A stretch of 64,000 bases of DNA, taken from positions 62,001-126,000 of the forward strand of contig NZ_BAVZ01000008.1 of the NCBI RefSeq assembly GCF_000576305.1, written 5' to 3'. A program made the position numbers and the translations under genes. Each line of letters opens with the position of its first letter. The stretch's first letter is position 1. Origin of the DNA: Paenibacillus pini JCM 16418 (GTDB lineage Bacteria > Bacillota > Bacilli > Paenibacillales > Paenibacillaceae). The notes under the pieces are model-generated. The model made no database searches. It was not told where the DNA came from and saw only the letters and a list, made by a program, of their open reading frames with translations. This document shows, piece after piece, positions 18,141 to 26,438 of the stretch.

Positions 18141-19718
18141 ATGAGTCGATTAGAGCAACAACTATGGGCAAGCGCCGATATTCTTAGAGGGAAAATGGAT
18201 GCGAGCGAATATAAAAACTATTTGCTAGGTCTTGTTTTCTATAAGTATCTTTCCGATTTAGAGTTGCGCGCTGTGTACGAAGAAGCAAACGGAAAGCCCG
18301 ATGAATACCCATCTCGTGATATCCAATTTGCCGAGCTTACTGAATGGTATAGTGATGATGCCGAAGAGCTAAAGAACACCATGCGCCGCAAACTCGGATA
18401 TTTTATAGAGCCGCAATATCTGTTTTACATGCTCCGCAATAAAGCATCACAATATGAATTTCAAATTGATGACTTGCAGACTGCCTTTATCGAGCTTTCT
18501 CGTCAAGGCGAAAATTTTATCAGTTTGTTCGATGATGTTGACTTAAACTCTACGAAGCTCGGATCACACGCACAGCAAAAAAGCACAACCATTATGGAAG
18601 TTATAAAAACTTTGGATGAGATAGACTTGTTTGGTCATGAAGGTGACGTTATTGGGGATGCTTATGAATATCTTATCGCCCAATTTGCCGCAGGAGCAGG
18701 CAAGAAAGCCGGAGAGTTCTATACCCCGCAAGCTGTTTCGAAAATTATTTCAGAGATTGTAAGTATCGGGCAAGAGAAACTAGCACCATTTCATATTTAC
18801 GACCCCACTATGGGTTCGGGCTCGCTGATGTTGAATATCCGCCAGTTTCTAAGCAATCCCGAAAAGGTGTATTTTCACGGACAGGAGCTAAACACCACCA
18901 CTTACAACCTTGCTCGAATGAACCTGATTCTACACAACGTTGACCGTGAGCAAATGCGGCTCAATAATGGCGATACTTTAGATGCAGACTGGCCGACAGA
19001 CGAGCCCTTTCTCTTCAATGCTGTTGTTATGAATCCTCCATACTCTGCGAATTGGAGCGCATCCGAAAAATTTTTAAGTGACCCCCGTTTTGAACGCTAT
19101 GGAAAACTCGCGCCAAAATCTAAAGCCGACTTTGCGTTCTTGCTACATGGCTATTACCACCTAAAAGACAGTGGTACGATGGGAATTGTACTGCCGCATG
19201 GTGTTCTGTTCCGTGGTGCTGCCGAGGGTGTTATTCGCAGGGTGCTTCTTGAAATGGGGGCAATAGAAGCTGTAATTGGCTTGCCCACTAATATATTCTA
19301 TGGAACAAGCATACCGACGGTTGTGCTTATTTTGAAGAAAAATCGTGTAAGTCGTGATGTGCTTTTCATCGATGCTTCTAAAGATTATGAAAAACAGAAG
19401 AATCAAAACACCTTACGTCAGCGAGATATTCTAAAGATTGTGGATACCTATAAAAAGCGTGAGAGCATTTTTAAATATGCTCATTTAGCAAATTTTGATG
19501 AGATCGTGGCGAATGACTACAATCTCAACATTCCTCGCTATGTAGATACCTTTGAGGAAGAAGAACAAATCGACATTGTAGCACTTGGACGTGAAATGGC
19601 TGATATAAATTTGCAAATAAAGAAAAAAGAAACGGATTTCTTAGCCTTGCTTGATGAGCTTGCTGTGACTGACGAAACAAAAGAGATAATCGAAGCTACA
19701 AAGCGGATGTTTATGTGA
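18141..19718 (+). CDS. hsdM: Type I restriction-modification methyltransferase subunit M
   Basis: HsdM transfers a methyl group from SAM to adenine N6 in the sequence picked by HsdS. The 525-residue protein has the N-terminal helical domain (LEQQLWASADILRGKMDASE), motif I YDPTMGSGSLML and catalytic motif IV NPPYSANW. The start is the ATG at 18141, preceded by GGAAGGAAG; the frame extends 19 codons upstream without a ribosome binding site. The next gene, hsdS, starts about ten bases after its stop, so the operon is hsdR, DUF4145-like, hsdM, hsdS. Confidence 0.95.
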   Translation: MSRLEQQLWASADILRGKMDASEYKNYLLGLVFYKYLSDLELRAVYEEANGKPDEYPSRDIQFAELTEWYSDDAEELKNTMRRKLGYFIEPQYLFYMLRNKASQYEFQIDDLQTAFIELSRQGENFISLFDDVDLNSTKLGSHAQQKSTTIMEVIKTLDEIDLFGHEGDVIGDAYEYLIAQFAAGAGKKAGEFYTPQAVSKIISEIVSIGQEKLAPFHIYDPTMGSGSLMLNIRQFLSNPEKVYFHGQELNTTTYNLARMNLILHNVDREQMRLNNGDTLDADWPTDEPFLFNAVVMNPPYSANWSASEKFLSDPRFERYGKLAPKSKADFAFLLHGYYHLKDSGTMGIVLPHGVLFRGAAEGVIRRVLLEMGAIEAVIGLPTNIFYGTSIPTVVLILKKNRVSRDVLFIDASKDYEKQKNQNTLRQRDILKIVDTYKKRESIFKYAHLANFDEIVANDYNLNIPRYVDTFEEEEQIDIVALGREMADINLQIKKKETDFLALLDELAVTDETKEIIEATKRMFM

Positions 19719-19728
19719 GGCGGTGGTG

Positions 19729-20961
19729 ATGATGACAGAACACAGACAGAAGTTAGTACCCGAAATCCGATTTAAAGGCTTCACTAACGCTTGGGAACAG
19801 CGTAGGTTATCTACCATCATTCATTTATTTAATGGAAACTCATTTAGTAGTAAAGGTGCACAGGTAACGGGAATAAGATGGCTAAAGATTTCAAACGTAT
19901 CTGTAGGCAAGATTGATTGGACGGAATCCTCTTACTTACCTAAAGAATTTTGGGATCATTTTGAAAGTTATAGATTAGGTCCAGGAGACTATGTAATGGC
20001 ATTAACTCGTCCAGTTTTGAAAAATGAGTTGAAAGTTGCGAGAATAAATGACTCGCATGCCTTGTTAAATCAACGTGTTGCTAAATTAATGTTTGAACAG
20101 GATGCAGGGTTCGGTTTTCAGTTGCTTAGAAAAAGGGATACAGTAGATGCTATTACTAATGCAATCTCCGGAACTGACCCACCTAATTTAAGTGCCAAAG
20201 ACTTCGAAAAAGTTTCCGTTGTAATTCCTAGTATAGAAGAACAAAAGAAAATAGGTGAGTTTTTTGAGAGTCTCGACAACCTAATCACCCTGCATAAGCG
20301 TAAGCTGGACGGGCTTGTAACGCTAAAGGACGGGTTTCTACAGCAGATGTTCCCTGCAGGCGATGAAGTCATGCCAAGAGTAAGATTCGCAGGGTTTACA
20401 GGTAATTGGGAAGAGCGGCGGCTGGGGGAAATGCTTACGGAAAGAAATGAGCAATTTGAGGAATCGGAAGATTACCCATTGATGTCGTTCGTTGGGAATG
20501 TTGGTGTTGTACCCAAGGGGGAACAGTATGACAGAAGTTTTTTGGTAAAAGGCGATGACAAAAAATATAAAAAAACCGAACTGAATGACTTTATATACAG
20601 TTCAAACAACTTAGAAACAGGGTCTATTGGTCTTAATAGAACAGGCAAGGCAGTAATATCGCCCGTATATAGCATTTTTTATTCAAGCAACGATTCAGAG
20701 AGTCTATTTGTTGGATTACTATCCAAACGGAAAGACTTCATTAATAAAATGATTCATTATCGACAAGGTGTAATGTACGGACAGTGGCGCATACACGAAA
20801 GGGATTTTTTAAAGATAATCGTTTTAACACCCACAATTTCTGAACAAAACAGAATCATTGACTTTTTCAAGAACATCGACGAGCAAATCGCCGCCCAAAC
20901 TGCTAAACTTAAGCAGCTACGACAGTTAAAGGTAGCGTATTTACAAAGGATGTTTATATGA
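19729..20961 (+). CDS. hsdS: Type I restriction-modification specificity subunit S
   Basis: HsdS recognises the bipartite DNA target and bridges two HsdM and two HsdR. The 410-residue protein has two target-recognition domains, each opening with a near-repeat (IRFKGFTNAWEQRRL near the start, VRFAGFTGNWEERRL at about 216) and each ending in a conserved coiled segment (EEQKKIGEFFESLDNLITLH and SEQNRIIDFFKNIDEQIAAQ). Two adjacent ATG codons (19729 and 19732) follow GAGGCGGTG. The frame appears intact, so target recognition should be preserved. Confidence 0.95.
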   Translation: MMTEHRQKLVPEIRFKGFTNAWEQRRLSTIIHLFNGNSFSSKGAQVTGIRWLKISNVSVGKIDWTESSYLPKEFWDHFESYRLGPGDYVMALTRPVLKNELKVARINDSHALLNQRVAKLMFEQDAGFGFQLLRKRDTVDAITNAISGTDPPNLSAKDFEKVSVVIPSIEEQKKIGEFFESLDNLITLHKRKLDGLVTLKDGFLQQMFPAGDEVMPRVRFAGFTGNWEERRLGEMLTERNEQFEESEDYPLMSFVGNVGVVPKGEQYDRSFLVKGDDKKYKKTELNDFIYSSNNLETGSIGLNRTGKAVISPVYSIFYSSNDSESLFVGLLSKRKDFINKMIHYRQGVMYGQWRIHERDFLKIIVLTPTISEQNRIIDFFKNIDEQIAAQTAKLKQLRQLKVAYLQRMFI

Positions 20962-21078
20962 GCGCGGATAAATGCCGTACGATTTTATCGTTATCTTGAT
21001 TCTCTAACTCTTGAATGATGTGCAAATATGATGCTAATATATTTTTCCATTAAAAATAATCAGTGATTTCATTCTTTC
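20962..21078. other. Short AT-rich gap after hsdS
   Basis: Nothing is recognised between the hsdS stop and the helicase fragment; no terminator is apparent directly after hsdS. Confidence 0.4.
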
Positions 21079-21201
21079 AATAGTATTCCTCGGCTTGCTC
21101 AAGAGGCGGCACTTGAAGAGTTGGAACGAACACTTGAAGAACAGTACGATAAGGCTACGGTGGTTATGGCGACGGGGCTCGGAAAGACTTATCTCGAATA
21201 A
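21079..21201 (+). pseudogene. Fragment of a second SF2 helicase (Walker A region)
   Basis: The plus strand reads NSIPRLAQEAALEELERTLE, then EEQYDKATVVMATGLGKTYL and a stop at 21199-21201. This is the Q-motif/Walker A segment of the same helicase type as the PLD-helicase-DUF3427 protein at 7552 (compare ATGTGKTYLSA there). Nothing before or after belongs to the gene. It shows that a related defence helicase once lay here. Confidence 0.75.
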
Positions 21202-21254
21202 TCTTTTGGTCATTTCAGTTCACTCCGATATGTTTTTTTCGATTATAAACAAAA

Positions 21255-21301
21255 GTACCCTACAGGGTAGACTTTTTCAAAGTGTCTACTCTATAGGGTA
21301 C
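21255..21301 (-). terminator. Long hairpin terminator of the XRE gene, with a palindromic arm
   Basis: GTACCCTACAGGGTAGAC (21255-21272) pairs with GTCTACTCTATAGGGTAC (21284-21301), an 18-bp stem with two imperfect positions; TTTTGTTT follows on the minus strand. Each arm contains its own palindrome (TACCCTACAGGGTA), so the site could also be a protein-binding operator. Confidence 0.65.
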
Positions 21302-21316
21302 ATTTATTTTTCGAGA

Positions 21317-21661
21317 CTATCTCCCATCAATCCGTCCTAATATCTCAATTATTACATTTCGCACCATCTCAATATCCTTCGGGTCACGCTCTCTTAGTAA
21401 CGAGAATATATCTTTCATAGGCGATTCCTCAGGCAGTCTTTCTTGTTCTTTTAAATATATAAATAGCTCATAAACGCCAACGTCTAATGCCGAAGCAATT
21501 TTCTCTAGATTTAACATAGAAATATTACGTTCCGCTCGTTCAATAAATCCGATATAACTTAAATTAAAGCCAGCCTTCTCTGCGAGAGCTTCCTGAGACA
21601 TACCTTTAGATTTACGAAGTTCTTTTATACGTGCTCCGACCAATTTTAGAATTTCTGACAT
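21317..21661 (-). CDS. XRE-family transcriptional regulator
   Basis: The 114-residue protein has an N-terminal Cro/CI helix-turn-helix (MSQEALAEKAGFNLSYIGFIERAERN split over about 20-46) and a charged C-terminal tail (MKDIFSLLRERDPKDIEMVR). It resembles small XRE proteins that accompany restriction systems and integrative elements, and it stands at the end of the restriction operon facing it. AGAGAGGTGT precedes the ATG. I infer that it controls the restriction genes or a lost element gene. Confidence 0.88.
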   Translation of the reverse strand: MSEILKLVGARIKELRKSKGMSQEALAEKAGFNLSYIGFIERAERNISMLNLEKIASALDVGVYELFIYLKEQERLPEESPMKDIFSLLRERDPKDIEMVRNVIIEILGRIDGR

Positions 21662-21864
21662 CGTTACACCTCTCTTTAATAGAAGTGTAGGGAATGTTTA
21701 GGTTTGTAATAATACATATATAATAAGTTGTTTGCTAAAAATACTACTATATAGTAGTATATTGTATATATTTTACACAAAAGTAAGATTTTTATTCATG
21801 TGAGGTGATTATTTATTGCACATATTATAAATTTCACCAGCAATTGAACCAGGAGTTGATACAT

Positions 21865-22371
21865 ATGTACAATCCAACCTCCATAGGTGAATGCAGAAAT
21901 AAGTTGAACTCAGCAACAATGTTAACGGATAATAACTCCACTCCATCCAAAGCCATATATCACTTACATCATCTCTCACAGACCCACATGAATCTCATGC
22001 TTCCTTTTATACGACTGAACTCATCTCAGGTATGCATCCTATTAAGTGACAGATCACTAGAGTCCATGCTTCAAGCATTATATATGAAGGAGCACCACTG
22101 TCTCTTCCCACCGCACGCCCTTACTATAGAAGAATTAATACAATTAACCGCAGCGAAAGGCTCAGTTCCTGACCTCGATACGGTGATGTTGATTAGCTCC
22201 ATTCACTTTCTAGCAGACCTCGAAGAGATTTCCCTCATCCAGCAAATTGTTCCGGCTCAACTCAATAAATTAATGAAGAGAGTGGACGATATTCTAATTC
22301 GCTTATCACGCAAAGTTATGACCCATCCATCAGAGCAATATCAATCGATATTAGAATCAATCGGTATTTAA
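21865..22371 (+). CDS. Hypothetical helical protein, weakly HEPN-like
   Basis: This 168-residue protein (from the ATG at 21865, which has AGGAG nine bases upstream) is predicted to be all helical. The segment VCILLSDRSLESMLQALYMKEHH matches the general shape of the first two HEPN helices, but no R-x4-6-H catalytic motif is visible. The product is cytoplasmic and the family is not recognised. It lies between the XRE regulator and the large unknown protein gene. Confidence 0.6.
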   Translation: MYNPTSIGECRNKLNSATMLTDNNSTPSKAIYHLHHLSQTHMNLMLPFIRLNSSQVCILLSDRSLESMLQALYMKEHHCLFPPHALTIEELIQLTAAKGSVPDLDTVMLISSIHFLADLEEISLIQQIVPAQLNKLMKRVDDILIRLSRKVMTHPSEQYQSILESIGI

Positions 22372-22527
22372 ATAGTATAAAGATTACAGGTCGCTAAGTT
22401 GATCAGGAGAAGATTTCATTCAACAAATGCAAACCATCGTTCTGCTACCTGTGGCCAGGCCGCTAAGTAATGGTACAATGACCCCCCTTCATATAATCAA
22501 ACATACAATGTATGGGAGGTTATTCAT

Positions 22528-25272
22528 TTGGCGCTAGATCTTAATCAACAAATTTTCAAGTCCGATACGGCTACTCAAAGCTGGGGAAATGTAAAGGGTC
22601 AGTATATTCTTAGAAGTCGAAGCGATTTAAGAAGGGGGTTGAATTACGAACTTAATGTTCAGGCAATTGAGCAAATTAATAACGTATTAAACAAGTGGGG
22701 TGACCTGAAAATACTCGCGGATGCCAAAGTATCAGCCCTGCTTCAGGCTCAAATCCAGACTCCTCTGGATCTGTTCAGTGAAGCGGGGTTGGCCGCTAGG
22801 CTGCAAGCTGTTCTGGAGGCTGCCGTTGCTGTCGGTCTGAGCATGGACTTAACGATGGGGCAGCTGCTCAATCTTATACGGGCAAAGCCGTATGGACAAG
22901 GGCTTTCCGGTGAATTGATGGAACTATTATTGAATGAAACTAAGCTGGAGGCCGGTCTGTTCGGACAATATGCAATAGGTTTTATGGCATATGCTAACTT
23001 TGTTGTCTTGGGATCTCTACATAAGACGAATGAATTCCCGGAAACCGGTTTTCAATTTGTGTATGATGCTGGCATGGGCTTTATTGTGGGAGGCGGTTAC
23101 AGGAGTTTTATTAACTTGGCCATTCCTAATCCAAGTCGTCTGGTCTATCGCTTTAGTAACCAGTTAATCAACGGTGTTGTTAATAAGGCTATTCCTTCGC
23201 AGCGTGATCAAGCTATCATGTTAGGCTCCATGCTCCAAATCGGCGTTAGATCCTCTTATGAGGTGAGTGAGCTGTTAAGCGGTGAAGCAAACGTCAATCC
23301 AGATGACATAGCCAAGAGCGTGTTTACTATCATTTGGGGACAATTTCAATCCATTATATTTCTGCACATCGGGTTATTTTATCGGGATCATTTGGTTCAA
23401 ATTCTTAATCGTTCCGGACTGCCTTCTGAACAAACCGCTCCAGCTCTTCAAACATTAAACGCGGCTGATGTCTTCCAGTTTCCCCCTTACAACCACGAAG
23501 TGTTTAGCGGTCTCTCTTCTCTGGTCCCATCGATTCAAGATGCGCAGGTGAAGAAGGATTTCATCGAAGCCTTGTCAGCTTTGTGGGTATCTGCATTTTT
23601 TATTTCCCCTATTAATCATTCATCTGAGAGCTTACCGCTACCTGATTATACAGGCTCCTTGCCTACCCAGTTTGCTCCAGAGATCAAAAGCTGGATTAAT
23701 ACAAGCTTAAATCGAAGCGTAGATACGAACTTAAACAAAGAAGATATTCTTAGCTTTCTGCTGAGTCAACCTTTATCCGTTGTTCTTCCCAAAGTGGGTA
23801 ACGTACAGGATATTGCGAGAATCGTGGCACCTGTTTTTGGAAACGTTGCTCCGCAGGTCGTTATTCAGAAGCTATTCAGTCCGCAGGCTGATTTAGCCGC
23901 CGTAGGCTCCTACAGAACCATATTAAGTTCAATGAATAAATCGTTCGATAATTATGTGGATAGGGAAATTAGCGGGCGGACCGCCGCCATATCCAATACG
24001 CTATCGGGTGAACAGGAAATTCAGAGCTTATTTACCCAAGCGCTAATTCCCGGCATCCAAATCGTATCGGATATCCTACTGCCAGAAATCACGAACGGAT
24101 TCCAAAATTTTGACAAGAAAACGTTAAAAGAGGTATTATCCAGTGTACTGCTAACCATGATTGGAAGAGGTGTCATTCATATTGCGGAAACGATACAATC
24201 GGAGGTTAATCATAGCATTGAATCCATATTACGAAATGCTGTAAACAACGTTGCTAGCGTTCTCCTTCCTCTCGGTGCTAAAGAAATTGTCAAAAAGCCT
24301 CTGGAAGAGGCCATCAAGATTATTGCCGATATACTGGCCCCTTTACCTCAAGACGTACAGGACGAGATTTTTAAAAGCGCAGTCAATCTAGTCTCACCTA
24401 TTGAAGGTAATGCCGTGGATTATGCAAATCGTCTAAAGAACGATACCCGATTTATGCCGCAGAAGGATGAGATTGAGCGAATTGCAAATATTCTATTCAA
24501 GCATTTGTCAGGTAAAATGGTTGACTTTGCAGTTAAGCTCATTCCCGCATTGTTTCAAGCTCTAATTGATGCACTGCTGGCATTAATTGAGAAGGTCGTG
24601 GCCACACTCGCCAAAATCCTTGATCGTATCACCGATTTCATCACCAAATTAGTAAGTGAAAAATTGTTGGATGCCCTAGTTGAACCATTTCTAGATAAAG
24701 CCAAGAAGGCAGCTGACTTGCTTACATTTAATATATTCGATCTTATCGGGGCGGGTGAAGTGAAGAAAGCGGTGTTTGATGCTTTGGAGGGTGCTGTAAA
24801 ACGTGCTATTCAGAATACTGTTCTCCCTATTGTCCTTCTACCACTTCAGCAATTGAAGCTGGAGCCTCGTAAGGTTGTAGATGTATTTCGTGGCGTAACA
24901 GACTTTTCTTATGAAAATTTCAGTAAGATATTCACAAGTCATCTCTTCAACGAAATTGAGAAACAATTGAGTAAAGCCCTCCATATGAGAAATATTGGTA
25001 TTGATCTCAAAGTTCCGGTTTCCTTTAAAATCAAAGTCTTTGGAATTGAACAAAAATTCTCACATACCTTTAAAATAACGGATGTCATGCTGCCTACTTC
25101 AACCGTCTTGAATATTATTATGAAAATCATTCGTGATAACTTCAGTCTTCGTATATTTGCGAATTATACAAATCAAATGATGGAGAGCATTCAGAGTATT
25201 TTGGACTTACAAAATCAAATTACTAAGCAAGAGCAGGATAAACTTCTTGCCTTGAAAACGTATGGAAGTTAA
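22528..25272 (+). CDS. Large protein of unknown family (914 residues), helix-rich
   Basis: I do not recognise this gene. It starts with TTG at 22528, eight bases after TATGGGAGG, and has no signal peptide. The first 200 residues contain the only clearly hydrophobic stretch (YAIGFMAYANFVVLGSL). The rest is long amphipathic helices rich in Leu, Ile, Val and Lys, such as IDALLALIEKVVATLAKIL followed by ITDFITKLVSEKLLDALV, with a more strand-like segment near the end (DLKVPVSFKIKVFGIEQKF). This composition recalls lipid-binding or pore-forming helical proteins, but that is only a guess. It is monocistronic with a hairpin terminator and lies at the edge of the defence island. Confidence 0.8.
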   Translation: MALDLNQQIFKSDTATQSWGNVKGQYILRSRSDLRRGLNYELNVQAIEQINNVLNKWGDLKILADAKVSALLQAQIQTPLDLFSEAGLAARLQAVLEAAVAVGLSMDLTMGQLLNLIRAKPYGQGLSGELMELLLNETKLEAGLFGQYAIGFMAYANFVVLGSLHKTNEFPETGFQFVYDAGMGFIVGGGYRSFINLAIPNPSRLVYRFSNQLINGVVNKAIPSQRDQAIMLGSMLQIGVRSSYEVSELLSGEANVNPDDIAKSVFTIIWGQFQSIIFLHIGLFYRDHLVQILNRSGLPSEQTAPALQTLNAADVFQFPPYNHEVFSGLSSLVPSIQDAQVKKDFIEALSALWVSAFFISPINHSSESLPLPDYTGSLPTQFAPEIKSWINTSLNRSVDTNLNKEDILSFLLSQPLSVVLPKVGNVQDIARIVAPVFGNVAPQVVIQKLFSPQADLAAVGSYRTILSSMNKSFDNYVDREISGRTAAISNTLSGEQEIQSLFTQALIPGIQIVSDILLPEITNGFQNFDKKTLKEVLSSVLLTMIGRGVIHIAETIQSEVNHSIESILRNAVNNVASVLLPLGAKEIVKKPLEEAIKIIADILAPLPQDVQDEIFKSAVNLVSPIEGNAVDYANRLKNDTRFMPQKDEIERIANILFKHLSGKMVDFAVKLIPALFQALIDALLALIEKVVATLAKILDRITDFITKLVSEKLLDALVEPFLDKAKKAADLLTFNIFDLIGAGEVKKAVFDALEGAVKRAIQNTVLPIVLLPLQQLKLEPRKVVDVFRGVTDFSYENFSKIFTSHLFNEIEKQLSKALHMRNIGIDLKVPVSFKIKVFGIEQKFSHTFKITDVMLPTSTVLNIIMKIIRDNFSLRIFANYTNQMMESIQSILDLQNQITKQEQDKLLALKTYGS

Positions 25273-25291
25273 CGATATCCAACCATGAACA

Positions 25292-25336
25292 AGAGCTTTC
25301 CTAGGGTAGATCAATCTACGCTTGGGAGAGCTCCTT
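25292..25336 (+). terminator. Terminator of the 914-residue protein gene
   Basis: GAGCTTTCC-TAGG-GTAGAT pairs in segments with ATCTAC-GCTT-GGGAGAGCTC, followed by CTTCTTT. The stem is long but imperfect. Confidence 0.6.
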
Positions 25337-25354
25337 CTTTGTGTAATTAATGAT

Positions 25355-25536
25355 CTAAATATCCTTGTTGGGGAGAGTCTTAAACTCTTTGGGCGTTACG
25401 CCACTGTATTTCTTGAATACCGTTGAGAAACATTGTGCATTTGAGAATCCTAGCTTGGAGGAGATGTCTGTAATCGTAAATTCCGTATTACATATGTAAT
25501 TCATGGCCTTATCTACTTTAATAATCTTATACCGAC
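25355..25536 (-). pseudogene. 3' fragment of an AraC-family regulator
   Basis: The minus strand encodes the second AraC helix-turn-helix: KAMNYICNTEFTITDISSKL then GFSNAQCFSTVFKKYSGVTP, ending in TAG at 25355. The ligand-binding part and the first half of the DNA-binding domain are missing, and no start or ribosome binding site remains. It is a relic of a deleted regulator gene. Confidence 0.82.
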
Positions 25537-25617
25537 AAAATATAAGGGGGGAGTGTTAATTCCACTATATGATTGGTGTATAATGAAGGGTAAATGATGA
25601 ATCAGGAGGTGCCTTTT

Positions 25618-25791
25618 GTGAGTATCGAAGAAAAACTTATTCAAGACTTTATGAGGTTACCAGATGACAAGAAACTAGAGGTTATTGATTTTGTTGAGTT
25701 TTTACAAAGCCGTACTAACAATGACTTAGAATCATTAATGGATGAGATTATTATTGAAAATCATGAGGCATTGAAGGAGTTAGCCGAGTGA
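25618..25791 (+). CDS. Putative antitoxin (DUF2281-like) of a Doc-type module
   Basis: This small acidic protein (57 residues from the GTG at 25618, with GGAGGT seven bases upstream; an ATG at 25594 lacks a usable site) has the pattern LIQDFMRLPDDKKLEVIDFV and EFLQSR typical of DUF2281-type antitoxins. It overlaps the following Doc gene by four bases (GTGA), the usual coupling of antitoxin and toxin. I infer that it neutralises the Doc protein and represses the operon. Confidence 0.8.
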   Translation: MSIEEKLIQDFMRLPDDKKLEVIDFVEFLQSRTNNDLESLMDEIIIENHEALKELAE

Positions 25792-26165
25792 AGAATATAA
25801 CCATTGAGCAGCTTGTTATTTTCCATGGTAAGATCGTAAAGTCAACAGGCGGTGCAGATGGAGTCAGAGATAGGGGATTGCTTGAAAGTGCATTAAATAA
25901 ATCAAAGGTAACATTTGATGGCCGTGAGCTTTATGAAGGTTTATATAGAAAGATTGCAGTAACGGGATATGCACTAATTAAGAATCATGGGTTTGTTGAT
26001 GGAAATAAGCGGATCGGTGTAGCAACCTTACTATTATTGTTGCGCATAAACAATATTAAAGTTCGTTACGAACAATCTGAGTTAGTTGAATTAGGACTAA
26101 GGACTGCTGAAGGAATATATAAAGAAGAGGACGTAGAACAATGGATTATTGAACATCAAGTGTAA
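25788..26165 (+). CDS. doc: Doc-type toxin (Fic/DOC family)
   Basis: The 125-residue protein has the Fic/Doc signature HGFVDGNKR (about 66-74) in the helical fold beginning IEQLVIFHGKIVKSTGG. Doc toxins of this size phosphorylate elongation factor EF-Tu and so stop translation; this activity is known for phage P1 Doc and inferred here. The start GTG lies in the antitoxin's stop region, so the two are co-translated. A good terminator follows. It is a complete type II toxin-antitoxin module at the edge of the defence island. Confidence 0.9.
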   Translation: MKNITIEQLVIFHGKIVKSTGGADGVRDRGLLESALNKSKVTFDGRELYEGLYRKIAVTGYALIKNHGFVDGNKRIGVATLLLLLRINNIKVRYEQSELVELGLRTAEGIYKEEDVEQWIIEHQV

Positions 26166-26190
26166 TATTAAATTCTATGACTACAAGCGG

Positions 26191-26228
26191 CTATCTTGAA
26201 TAATTCAAGGTAGTTACTTTTTTTTGAT
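26191..26228 (+). terminator. Terminator of the Doc module
   Basis: CTATCTTGAA and TTCAAGGTAG form a near-perfect stem with a short loop, followed by TTACTTTTTTTTG. Confidence 0.88.
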
Positions 26229-26266
26229 TAGATTTAAGTGAATATCCGAAATTTATTTTAAGAAAT

Positions 26267-26304
26267 AGAATTGCTTACTTCAAGAAAATGGGTCAATTCT
26301 TTTT
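26267..26304 (+). promoter_or_regulatory. Possible attenuator hairpin in the ABC-F leader
   Basis: AGAATTG (26267-26273) pairs with CAATTCT (26294-26300), which runs into TTTTTG. It lies in the 170-base leader of the ABC-F gene. Many antibiotic-resistance ABC-F genes are controlled by such leader attenuation, and short frames such as MRNDCSWM (ATG at 26342) lie between hairpin and gene. The stem is short, so this is only a suggestion. Confidence 0.35.
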
Positions 26305-26438
26305 GATTCACAGTTATGTAATGCCCAGTCCTGAAGAAAGCATGAGAAATGATTGTAGTTGGATGTAAACAGTGTTATTCTAACAACTCAGTGCATCAAT
26401 TCATAGTCACAAATTCAGTTAGACAGAAAGGTAACACG

